Assembly (NCBI GenBank): GCA_963855995.1
Contig: OY979719.1
Span: 17,393,312-17,457,311 of the forward strand
Direction of reading: 5' to 3'
DNA length: 64,000 bases
DNA from: Muricea muricata
Taxonomy: Eukaryota; Cnidaria; Anthozoa; Malacalcyonacea; Plexauridae
A model generated the notes under the pieces. That model did not search any database. It had not been told where the DNA came from and saw only the letters and a program-made list of their open reading frames with translations. The translations under genes were made by a program, and so were the position numbers. This document shows, one piece after another, positions 22,621 to 32,916 of the stretch (positions within the stretch are counted from its first letter, which is position 1; every line of letters begins with the position of its first letter).

Positions 22621-25600
22621 ATGAATTCGAACAAATGCAGACCAAGTATTAACGATAACTTGGGCAAAGTTACTGTTGTTCTCGGCTCGCAATGGGGAGA
22701 TGAAGGCAAAGGAAAAGTTGTAGACTTACTCGCATCAAAAGCCGAACTTGTCTGTCGCTATCAGGTATGTAAACTCACTTTCTTCTAGTTTAAAGTCGAT
22801 GTATGCTCTATAACTTACTAGCATCAAACTCCGGAGATTTTGGAGCCACATTTTCTCAAATTTTTGGCGTATAAGATTTCAGTCGTAGGGATTAGATTAC
22901 ATTCAGATTTTTAATGGGAATACCGTTTGGGATTTTCGCTCAAATTTAGTGATTTTGGTGAAAAATTGCAACATTGCGACAAACCGGATGTAAGGAAATA
23001 TGGATTGTGAAATCTGTAAAGGGAAAATGCTTGTTTGGCATACAGAAGTTGTGAAAGTGATGGAATTTCTTGATAGCATGCTTTGACAGTTTGATTTTTG
23101 ATTAGATCTTGGCTGGAAACTTATAGATATGTAAAATTATGCATAATTACAAGGGTAGGTTATTTGAAGGTCTGGTGACCATTATTAACAGTTAGGCTTA
23201 GTTTCCATTTTAATAGTCGTGAATTTTGTCATTACATCAAAGTGACTGATGTTATTGAGTATGTATGCCGATCTACACTTAATATTGACTGACTTGAGTA
23301 TAGATCACAAAAGAAAAGATAGATCCAGACTATATCACATCATTGAGAATGACTTTGCCATGGCAGTTACAACCAAATGCAAACTAGGTTTTAGCAATCG
23401 ATTGTTTTAAGCTTTCTAAAACAATTGTTGAATGGTTTGACACAGGTCAAACTTTATGCTCCAAAGTTAAATATTTGCCTGACCAAAATCTTCAATTTTA
23501 TGACTTAAGCATGTTTGTAAGGGTTAAAAAATTGCTATCCAGTGGATCAATGCCATGTACACAGATTGACTGCAGGAGAGCAAGTATTCATATATTCAGG
23601 TTCTGAATATATATTCTTCCCCCCCCCCCCCCACTTAACCATCTGCATACAGCCCTGCAGTGGATGTATATATCAGACCTTTGGCTCCAGGATGTCAAAA
23701 ATTTAGTTTAATGCAACCATTATCTGTTGGTGAGAGTATGACAATTATGGTATTATACAGCTGTTCCCAGTATGGAGATGCTGAAATTAATGTTACCAAA
23801 AAACTGTTGCATTTAGGGTGGAAATAATGCTGGACACACAGTATCAGATGGTACCACCACATTCTTTTTCCACCTCATTCCAAGGTACACCAGAAACATA
23901 AACTGGTTATTCAATTTAACATTCTTGGGCTATTTTCAAATGCAACAATGTTTTGCTCTGTTTTTAGTGGCATTATTCACAAGAATTGCAAAAGCATTAT
24001 CGGTATTGACTCTGCTACACTTATGAATTTGTGAATGATTCATTCAGTATCTAAACTTCAGACTGGATTGTAATTCTTTCTTTTCAAAGGCAATGGAGTG
24101 GTTGTTCATATCCAACAATTGTTTAATGAAATTGAAGAAAATGTTAAAAAAGGTCTGTTTTATTTAGGGCTATGAGTTTGAATGCACTTTTCAGATGTTG
24201 AAATATCCAAAAAAAATTACTACACAGATGCATATGTTCTTTTAGCCAAGTCAGAGGTAGGGTGGGGCAATATTAAAAAAAATGTCTTATGATTATTATC
24301 CAGGAAATTATCACGATGTTCAATAATATCAAGTATTATTAATATCAAAGCATAGTAATGTAAGAATATGTATTATAATCTTATTAAAAGGTAAGTAATA
24401 GAAGGGCTTTTTCTAGTCATTACTGTTCATAACATTTACTGTTTATAACCCTGAATTGTCTATGCACTGTTCAACTTTATTCCATGTTTTGCAAAATTTT
24501 ATGTTAACATGCTGCTATTTCAACCTATTGTAAAAAGCATTACAATAATCCCTGCCTTGCTCAATAAACACTCGGAGGATAAACCTGATGCTGGAATAAA
24601 AAAGATACTTTTTATCAAAGCTATAAACAGATTCTAGGCAATGTTGTGATAGTCATCAAGCATGACTAGTTGGGGGGGGTCTAAGAAAACTTTAGGGGGT
24701 ATGCAGCACCCTGCACCCCCCCCCCCCCCCAAGAAAATGTGCCACAGCATACAAAAAGGAGCCTGAAGTGAAACCCTGCCCCGTAATTGTGCAGAAATTT
24801 GATTGGAAATATTTGCGTTTTGTATCCTAGGTTTAACCGGATGGGAAGAGCGTTTACTAATATCTGATCGGGCACATATTGGTACGATGCTTTCAAATTG
24901 ATTTCAAGTTTGAAGATTTTTCACAGTTTAAAGTGGCCAGCCTTTCCTGAATACTTTATGTCTTGCAGTGTTTGATTTTCTCCAAGCTGTTGATGGAATC
25001 CAAGAAGATTCGCAACGAAAAACTAGGTAGCTAATGAATGTTTGTTTTGACTGTTCATAATGTGTAAATTTCAAGTTATATTATCAAGATAAAACTAGTG
25101 GATGATTAATCATGATGTTCACTGTGTCTTTGTTATAGACGTAAATAAAATAATGTTTGTGGAAAAAATTTTGTGGGAGGACACATTCCTCCAGTGCCCC
25201 CAGTGCACACATATGCTAATGTTAAACTATGTAGGTCAGTTGCATTGGAGTAGCATTCTGAAGGTTGTAAGTTTGATACCCACCATGGGCAGGCATTTTT
25301 CCCAGCTTCCCTCAACATAGACTTAAAATAAGTCATTACTTTGAATTTAACAAGAAGCCTAGCCCTGACAATTTAATCTTTTGTTTGTAATCTACATATA
25401 GTCTTGGAACTACTAAAAAAGGAATTGGTCCAACCTATGCAGCTAAGGTATAACTGTTTTTAAAGAAAGTTTGTGGCTAGATAACTCCTAGATGTTAACT
25501 TGAAATGTTCAATCTCTTTTACTGCGTCCTTGTAATTTAGTATGCGTTTTCAATTCCAACTTAGGCATCTAGATCTGGTCTAAGAATATGTGACTTAGTT

Positions 25601-28600
25601 GGAGATTTTGAGTACTTTAAAGAAAGGTTTGTGGTCCAACGATACATTCACCATTTTTTGTGGATTCTCGTTCAAAAATATTTATGTTGGATTTCTTTTT
25701 AGATTTCAGGGACTTGTTGTCCACTACGAGAGAGCGTAAGTTTTAAAGACGTTTTACTAGAATATTTTGACAACCCAACAACAATCTAGAAAGATGTTAC
25801 TGCAGAGAAATTAAGGACGAGTTGCGTTTCCTTACAGATATCCTGGTTTGAAGATTAATGTCGAAGAGGAACTTCAGAAATATAAGGTTGCTGCTTGTTT
25901 CTTTAAATGCTATAGTGTAAAATTAATTTTAATTATTTTATATAAGTTTTCTTGTCAATTTGTGTTTATTTTTGCTGCTTTGTCAGTAATAGTACATTTC
26001 TCTTAACTTACCCATCATTTCTTTCTTTCGTTTTGGTATCTCTAGTTTTTTTATGTATTTGTACGTTTTTCCTCATGTTTAGCAGTCTTTGCAAAGTTCA
26101 TCAAGTTTGTCACACATCACATCTTTTTCACACAGTTTCCTCACTATATTCGCCATATTCATCTTCATATTTGCCATATTATTCTCCATATTTGCCATAT
26201 TCTCCTCCATATTTGTCATATTCTCCATATTTGCCATATTATTCTCCATATTTGCCATATTCTTCTCCATATTTGCCATATTCTTCTCCGTATTTGCCCT
26301 ATTCTTCTCCATATTTGTCATATTCTTCTCCATATTTGCCATATTCTTCTCCATATTTGCCATATTCTTCTCCATATTTGCCATATTCATCTCCATATTT
26401 GCCATATTCTTCTCCGTATTTGCCATATTCTTCTCCGTATTTGTCATATTCTTCTCCATATTTGCCATATTCTTCTCCATATTTGCCATATTCTTCTCCA
26501 TATTTGCCATATTCATCTCCATATTTGTCATATTCTTCTCCATATTTGCCATATTCTTCTCCATATTTGCCATATTCTTCTCCATATTTGCCATATTCAT
26601 CTCCATATTTGCCATATTCATCTCCATATTTGTCATATTCTTCTCCATTTTTGCCATATTCTTCTCCATATTTGCCATATTCTTTTCCATATTTGCCATA
26701 TTCGTCACCATATCTAGCATATTTCTGTCTATATTCACCATTATACCGTCTTCATATTCGCCATATTTGTGATATTCCTTTAATCTCTTGTTTTGCATGC
26801 TCATAGTATTCTTTACATATTGCTTTTTCTCATATTATTCTGAATAGTTATTATAATCTTCGCCATATTCCTCTCTTTATTCACTATATTTTCCAAACAC
26901 TTTTCTCCTAATTCCTCGACTAATTTTTGTTCAGAAATATGCAGAGAAAATCCGTCCTTTCGTGTGCGACACCGTTCACTTCATGCACGACGCTTTAGAG
27001 AAAAAGAAAGAAATTCTCATCGAAGGCGCAAATGCAATGATGTTGGACATTGATTTTGGTAAGTTATTTAAGGATTCTTTCATGGGTTGGCGTGCTGAAT
27101 CATAAGCTACCCAATTCATTGTGCAGTTTTAGTAGTATATAGAGATCAGCGCACACAGAAACATACTTAGTAAGTTCTTAAATACAATTTCCTGATTATA
27201 ATTCCCTAATAAGTATATTTAACAACTTAAATGGCTTGTGAGACTCTCGGCGATATCACATATACAGACTCCATCACGCTCATGATTTTGATTCCTATGA
27301 ATTTCACAAACTTCCAAGCTATACTACACGAAGAGCGAAATCCCTCGATTGCAGCTTGATTTTCGAAGTATATTTGTCATATTTCAGGAACGTACCCATT
27401 TGTGACGTCCAGCAGTTGTTCGTCTGGCGGTGTATCAATTGGTCTTGGCATTCCACCCAGAACTATTGGTTCAGTTATCGGTGTAGTAAAGGCTTATACC
27501 ACTAGAGTTGGTGTTGGAGTTCTTCCTACGGAACAGTTAAATGTAAGAACGTCGTTGCTTCTAGGTGAAATAGGGCCCGAAATACGAAAAGAGGGCGAAA
27601 AGTCTTACAGTAATTGCTCGTTATCGATGTTTCCTGTCCCAAAACAGGTACCGAATTTGTACGTGTAATTGTTTTATTAGGAAATTGGCGAGACTCTTCA
27701 GAAAGTTGGTCGAGAGTTTGGTGTGACAACTGGCAGGAAAAGACGTTGTGGCTGGTTAGATCTTGTTATAATTCGATACACCAATATGATCAATGGTTAC
27801 ACAAGGTAAACGCAGAAAACTCTAACAGCACAAAAACATACTGGTTATAAACAGAATTCGACGTTTCGAACAAAGCTGTTTTTCTTTGAAAGTACCGACA
27901 AACTTTGCCTGAAACGTGGAATTTTTTTATACACTTTTAGGTAGTGAAAGATCCTATATTATATTAGGTTTTCAATATGACTGTACTACAGACACTGACA
28001 ACGTCAGTTTGGGATACTATCATTTGCACTCTACCGTGAACCGTGACCAATCCATAGAAATAATAGATATAGAATGCGTACTCCTATCTTTTCTCTGTGA
28101 AAAACTTGTCGCCACAAAATGGCGGATTTATAAGGGCATTTGACTAGTTCCAGACTCCTGCAAGAGAGAATTTCGCGCGGTCGCAAGGAGTGCGATTTGT
28201 TTTTGTCAACCAGAGTTTACAAAAAAGACATAAATTCGAGACTTTGAATGGAAAAAAAAAGGTTTATAAAACGTTTCGAATAAAGGAAAACAGATTTCTG
28301 AGACTTTTTACGTGAAAGATGGCACAAAGAAACAGGAGAGTGCGATAATGCAAATGATAAGAGCAGAAAATACAAGAAATTGTTTGCGGAGTTTTCAAGT
28401 TTGCTGTGACAAGACTAAAAAAATGATAAAAACTCACAGGTATGTTTTAGACTTTTAGCGTTTGAAAATACACATAATTATGTAATATTTAACGCTATTC
28501 TAAAAGCTCAAATGGTACCTTTCTTGTTTTAGTCGGAGTTCCTTACTGACCTTAGTTTTGAAAGGCAGTTTTTGAGAATATTAAGCAATCGATATTTATA

Positions 28601-30181
28601 AACAATCACCTTGTTCGTGCACTGTTAAATATTGTAGTTTACATAACTTCTGTTATCTTAATGTCTTCTGATTTAGCTTCAAAAGTCAGTGAAAAAAGCG
28701 ACAATTTGGTCACTTTTTTAACGAAATGTTTAGTTATATGCATGCAAAGCATTTTCAAAGTAAATCATGTTTACGCAGAACTAAAACCGTCTTTGTATTA
28801 TAATACACAACTATTATTTACCATCAGTGTGTCACTGTCTTTATTTCATTGTTTCAAGAGAACTGTAATTAAACTGTAAATTCGACAAAAAACAATTTTT
28901 TATCAGGAACTGCTTTGTTTTACAGACTCTGACGTTTAACTCCAGGCCAAAATCAATATGGCGGATTTATAAGGGCAAATTATTTTAAATTTTAGGCACA
29001 GGCTAGGTTACCAAGCACGCATTCTATATCTATTATTTCTATGGACCAATCAAACGCTTTGTTTTACGGTTATTTCCGTTGACGTTTTGGGCGTCATGTT
29101 TTTTCATAACAATTGTTGACGTTTGCTTACACAAATAGTTAAAATTTATAAGAATAATTCGATTCAGTAAGACAGGTTATGATAAAACTTATCACAATGA
29201 TGAACAATTATTGAAAATGTCATCCAATTCATTTAAAATGACATAACGATTTAAAATAAGCAAGCAAACGTGTAATTACAAAACATGACGTTGATGCGCC
29301 CAAACGTCATGTAAATAAACATGAAACAAAACGTTTGATTGGTCACGGTTCACGGTAGTGTGCAAACGGTTGTAGGCACTGGAATTACAACTATACCTTT
29401 GCGGTGAAAATGATCATCTACAATACGCGACTTGATTTTACTCCTTACAAAACGTTTGTATTTTCTTCCACAGTTTAGCTCTTACGAAGTTGGACATTCT
29501 TTCGAATCTTGGTGAACTGAAGATTGGAATAAATTACAAATATAAAGGAGAGACTCTCCCGTCATTCCCTGGTATGTTTCAATTCAGTTGATCGGGACTT
29601 GCCGGTTTGTCCCCTCCATCCCAAGTTGAATTGACACACTGCACTTTTGCTTGGTTTTTTACATCACTTCTTGCCTAAAATTTTTTCATCAGCCTCTTTG
29701 GAAATTCAAAACGAGATGGAGGTCGAGTACGTCACAATGCCAGGATGGACGGAAGATATCGGGAATGTTCGAAAATTTGAAGATTTACCCGAAGCGGCCC
29801 AAAATTACATCAAAGCAGTTGAAACGTACACAGGATTGCCAGGTGAGTAACAGTTTGAAATGCAGACACTTTAAGCTCGGTCATTCGACGTGTTGAAAAG
29901 CACATTCCCCAATGGACCATTCCCCAATTAGACAAACTTTTAACTTTGAAAACAATTTTAGCACAATTGGAAAGAGCTTCCTAAACTTAGTGAAATTTCG
30001 AAATTTGGTTGTAAAATATTGTAAAATGTCGAAAATATAGCAATGTAAATTATGGTGAATCATTGGTGTGAATCAGTGCGTAAAACTCAAAGTAACCCCA
30101 AACCTTAACAAGCATTTTTATCTTTCAGTGGAGTATGTTGGTGTTGGACCCACACGAGACGCCATGATCAAGCTTTATTAG
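22621..30181 (+). CDS. ADSS: Adenylosuccinate synthetase
   Basis: Sixteen exons: 22621-22764, 23817-23884, 23968-24002, 24090-24152, 24831-24881, 24969-25026, 25402-25447, 25565-25626, 25703-25735, 25838-25886, 26935-27058, 27388-27542, 27681-27805, 29474-29571, 29693-29842 and 30129-30181. All have GT/AG borders and join in phase to 437 aa. The enzyme makes adenylosuccinate from IMP, aspartate and GTP in AMP synthesis. The GTP loop [11 protein letters not shown] is at residues 22-32 with the catalytic Asp27, and GGNNAGH gives the catalytic His55, spaced 28 residues as in the bacterial enzyme. Other blocks: [47 protein letters not shown] and [14 protein letters not shown]. Length is standard; no key residue is missing. 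Introns carry a minisatellite and nested transposons. Confidence 0.97.
23195..23390. mobile_element. Short MITE with TTTCCATTT ends, copy 1
   Basis: Left AGTTTCCATTTTAATAGTCG, right GTTACAACCAAATGCAAACT, an imperfect inverted pair. It is the same element as 47478-47687 (shared text GCCGATCTACACT and ACTATATCACATC). Located in ADSS intron 1. Confidence 0.8.
25180..25345 (+). mobile_element. tRNA-headed SINE, family 1 (plus copy)
   Basis: GGTCAGTTGCATTGGAGTAG recalls a tRNA D-arm (box A) and GTAAGTTTGATACCCACC the T-arm (box B); then GGGCAGGCATTTTTCCCAGC follows. The minus-strand copy at 38180-38320 has the same order with better preserved boxes. Located in ADSS intron 6. Confidence 0.75.
26146..26720. 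repeat. 21-bp minisatellite in ADSS intron 10
   Basis: About 27 head-to-tail copies of a unit close to CATATTCTTCTCCATATTTGC, with some units of 15-18 bp and small changes. Because the unit is a multiple of three without stops, three frames stay open through it, giving artefact peptides such as SPYLPYS repeats. It lies between ADSS exons 10 and 11. Confidence 0.95.
28023..29366. mobile_element. Outer inverted-repeat element hosting a nested transposon
   Basis: Left end TTTGCACTCTACCGTGAACC followed by GTGACCAATC; right end is its near-perfect reverse complement ending at 29366. With the inner element (28053-29043) and one target copy removed, the left terminal repeat continues (AAACGCTTTGTTTT against AAAACAAAACGTTT), so the host is about 345 bp. 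Located in ADSS intron 13. Confidence 0.85.
28053..29043. mobile_element. Nested hAT-like non-autonomous transposon with 8-bp target duplication
   Basis: Ends are perfect 26-bp inverted repeats starting CATAGAAATAATAGATATAG. The element is flanked by the direct repeat GACCAATC at 28045-28052 and 29044-29051. Eight-bp duplications are typical of hAT-superfamily transposition. No transposase coding frame is seen in the 991 bp. Subterminal AAAATGGCGGATTTATAAGG / AATATGGCGGATTTATAAGG repeats occur inside. Confidence 0.88.
29913..30052. mobile_element. Foldback family B, left arm only
   Basis: TGGACCATTCCCCAATTAGA through GGTTGTAAAATATTGTAAAA matches the left arm of 22001-22382; no right arm follows. 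Located in the last ADSS intron. Confidence 0.8.
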
Positions 30182-30251
30182 AATAATTCATCTACACTGG
30201 CACCTACTTCCCGAGATTATGTATTTACTAACTTACACTTTTAATTGGGTA

Positions 30252-30257
30252 AATAAA
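30252..30257 (+). terminator. Likely ADSS polyadenylation signal
   Basis: AATAAA lies 71 bases after the ADSS stop. A second AATAAA is at 30612. Either could be used. Confidence 0.5.
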
Positions 30258-32266
30258 GTGTACCAGCCACTTGAACAGAACTGAATTGACAAAACGTATC
30301 AGACATATCTAGGTCTATTATAGGATTTTCCCTCCTTGAGCTAGACAAAAATAGTTTTAGCGAAAGAGAGTTAAAATTTGACTTGCTAAAGTTCTTACTT
30401 AGTGAAATATTTTTCAAAAATATCTGTCAAAAAAAATGGATACAACACAATCGGTTGCCGTACGACACAACCTGTAAAATTTTATATTTTTCTGTAACTT
30501 TATAGCGTAAAAATTTTTAGTTTTCATATAGGGTTTTGAGTTTTAATAATATTATTTTATGTGTGTATTATAAATTTATGCAGTGTGAAAATTTAAGTAC
30601 AGTTGTACAAGAATAAATTAAGATATTTTTGCGTTGGTGTCATGCATTATTTTGACTAACGAAGAAGATTATGATTTTTGGCATTTATTTTGAGTCGGAA
30701 GCCAGCAAAACAGAGAGCGTAATGTGAAGTGGGAAGGCTGGGACGAACTCTGGATGCGCGATTCATCCAGGTTTTGCTGGAGAATGGTCTCTGAGAAACT
30801 TCGAAAAAGACGAAAATTAAATTAAAAACCTCTGAAATGCGTTTTTTGCGATTTGGACATCGAATTCGTCTTTAGTTTAAGTAACTTTGCAGGATTTTGG
30901 TGACCCTACGGCTCAGTAGTGCTGCGATAAAGAGTGCCCCTCCCCCATCCACATCCTCCACTGTCCCTGGGCAAAAACTCCAAGCAAAAAGATGAAAATT
31001 TCACGGAAAACGGAATGTGTTAATATGTGGCTGAAAGTGACGGAACACCGGCTGCTCAATTCTGGCTCCAGCGGTAGTGCACGTCAAACGCATGCGCGTA
31101 TTTTGGTCCACGTAAATACAAATTTTTGCAGCTTGAAAGTCGAAAATGCCAAAAGTATAAAGTTTTTTTCCACTAATATTGCTTAACTACGAGAAATGTG
31201 AGTACAGCGTTGGTTTTATCGAATTTTTGTGATAACGGTGAGTTTGTACCTGTTTTGTTTATATGCGTTCAGTGTAATTAGTGAATTAAAAACTGTTGTT
31301 GTTCTGACGGCCTCTGACCTGTAGCTTGCATATCAATTGAATAGTCTTGTGTGATATACAGAGATATAGTCTTGTGTCCATTGCTGTCGATACTGCTGGT
31401 CTTTCCTTTTTTTAATTTTATACGATTTATTTAGTTGATACGTGTTATGCCTCATTTTATTCACATTAATATTCGTTTTGGAACAAAGCATTCGTCCTAA
31501 ATTATAGAACAATTTAGATTTGTTGGAGTATATAAAAGCGTATTCATGAACGATAATACTTCGGAAATGTGTGATTATTTGGTATTAGTAAACATATAAG
31601 TTCATGAGCTGAATGGTTTGATATTCCATTTTGTTCCAAACTCTCCTATCATTTATTCCATTTATGGTGGCCAAATTAGGGAGGGAACTGGTCATCTCAG
31701 CCCACAAACCAACTCAGCCCACAAACCAACTCAGCCCAAACCAATTCAGCCCAAACCAATTGGGTAAGTCAACTTGTTGGTTGGGCCGAGTTGACTGTAA
31801 ACCTTTAGTGGTAATGTGTCTTGATGTACTCTACTGTATTCAGTGTGCCTGGTGCCAGACAATTGAACTCATCTGAGCAATAGTGCAGTTTACAAATTGT
31901 ACATCTGGTGTTGCATCTGTGAGTCCGACATCCTGCAGTCTACTTACAGTTACAATTATTTGAAAACTTTCAGTGGAGACAAAATAAGGCTGAAAAATAT
32001 GACCAACTAGTGTTACCTTAGTGCAATGAGAAATAACAGGATGAATACCTGAAATGACATATAATGTAGAGTTTGACATTTCAACTTGAAACTATGGGAT
32101 AATAGTTTATATAATAATACGTGTTCGTTCTGCATTTTCATTGGTCGCGAGCTGTGTGTTATTAAAGTACACACGCACGGATGACGTCAACTGATGGCGT
32201 GATCTAATTTAGCTAATTTATTTCGCGGGTCTTTGCATAATTTTTGCCAACTTTATTATAATATAA

Positions 32267-32452
32267 AACAAATAGATTTCATTTTTTTGTGCTTCTGTAC
32301 TGTAATAGATCACAGATGACGCCATAGCGTGTGAAGAACAAAAAGTCACGCACTCGACTGCGTCTCGTGCGTACTTTTTTGTTCTTCACACGCTATGACG
32401 TCATCTGTGATCTATTACAGTACAGACGCACGCAAAAATGAAATCTATTTGT
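32267..32452. repeat. Long near-perfect hairpin
   Basis: Arms of about 75 bases: AACAAATAGATTTCATTTTT ... ATCACAGATGACGCCATAGC on the left and its reverse complement ending AATGAAATCTATTTGTT on the right, separated by roughly 35 bases. High arm identity suggests a young foldback element. Confidence 0.88.
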
Positions 32453-32479
32453 TAATTACACAGCAAAAAATCACAATTG

Positions 32480-32640
32480 GTGACTGATCTGTCTGGTCGA
32501 CTAGCCAATATCAGGATGCTTCTGCATGAGTTGTGGCAGGTTGATTGTCAAAACTTGTTATCCACAGGCTTGCTGCAAGTTGTTTCAACAAGTTGTAACA
32601 AGTCTGCAAATGACAAATTGCTTGGCTGTTTTGTTGCAAC
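32480..32640 (+). repeat. Dispersed CAAGTTG-rich repeat
   Basis: TTGTTATCCACAGGCTTGCT and GTTGTTTCAACAAGTTGTAA give the clearest example of the core shared by the dispersed family. Confidence 0.8.
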
Positions 32641-32916
32641 TAGGTAATGAAAAAATATTTTTCTTCCTGGAAGCGCTGTATGAAGGATATAAAGTTCCTG
32701 TCGATGTGCCTTTCTTTGAAATTTCATATTCAAACACGTATTCAGTGTTTTGCAAGCGCCGCTTGTGTGCTTGCCTATTTTTTCCACCCCTGGAAAGTGA
32801 CAAGTTTCTTGAAACTTGTTGACAAGTTTAACCATTAACCTAAAGTTGGTTTGCCTTCAAGTATTCTTCATTAACATGAATATTATTAAAAGCAGTGGTG
32901 GTGAGAGAACGTAAAC

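Larger units (their letters stand above)
30182..32916. other. Spacer between ADSS and GOLGA5
   Basis: Apart from the ADSS 3' UTR it contains a short tandem repeat of CAACTCAGCCCA-type units (31698-31770), a long perfect hairpin (32267-32452) and a CAAGTTG-rich repeat (32480-32640). No exon could be supported. The GOLGA5 promoter should lie in the last few hundred bases. Confidence 0.6.

Noticed and set aside
25952-26806. Three long open frames (over 220 codons) on both strands
   Set aside because: They are created by the 21-bp minisatellite, whose unit is stop-free and a multiple of three. Composition is pure repeat and it lies between two confident ADSS exons.
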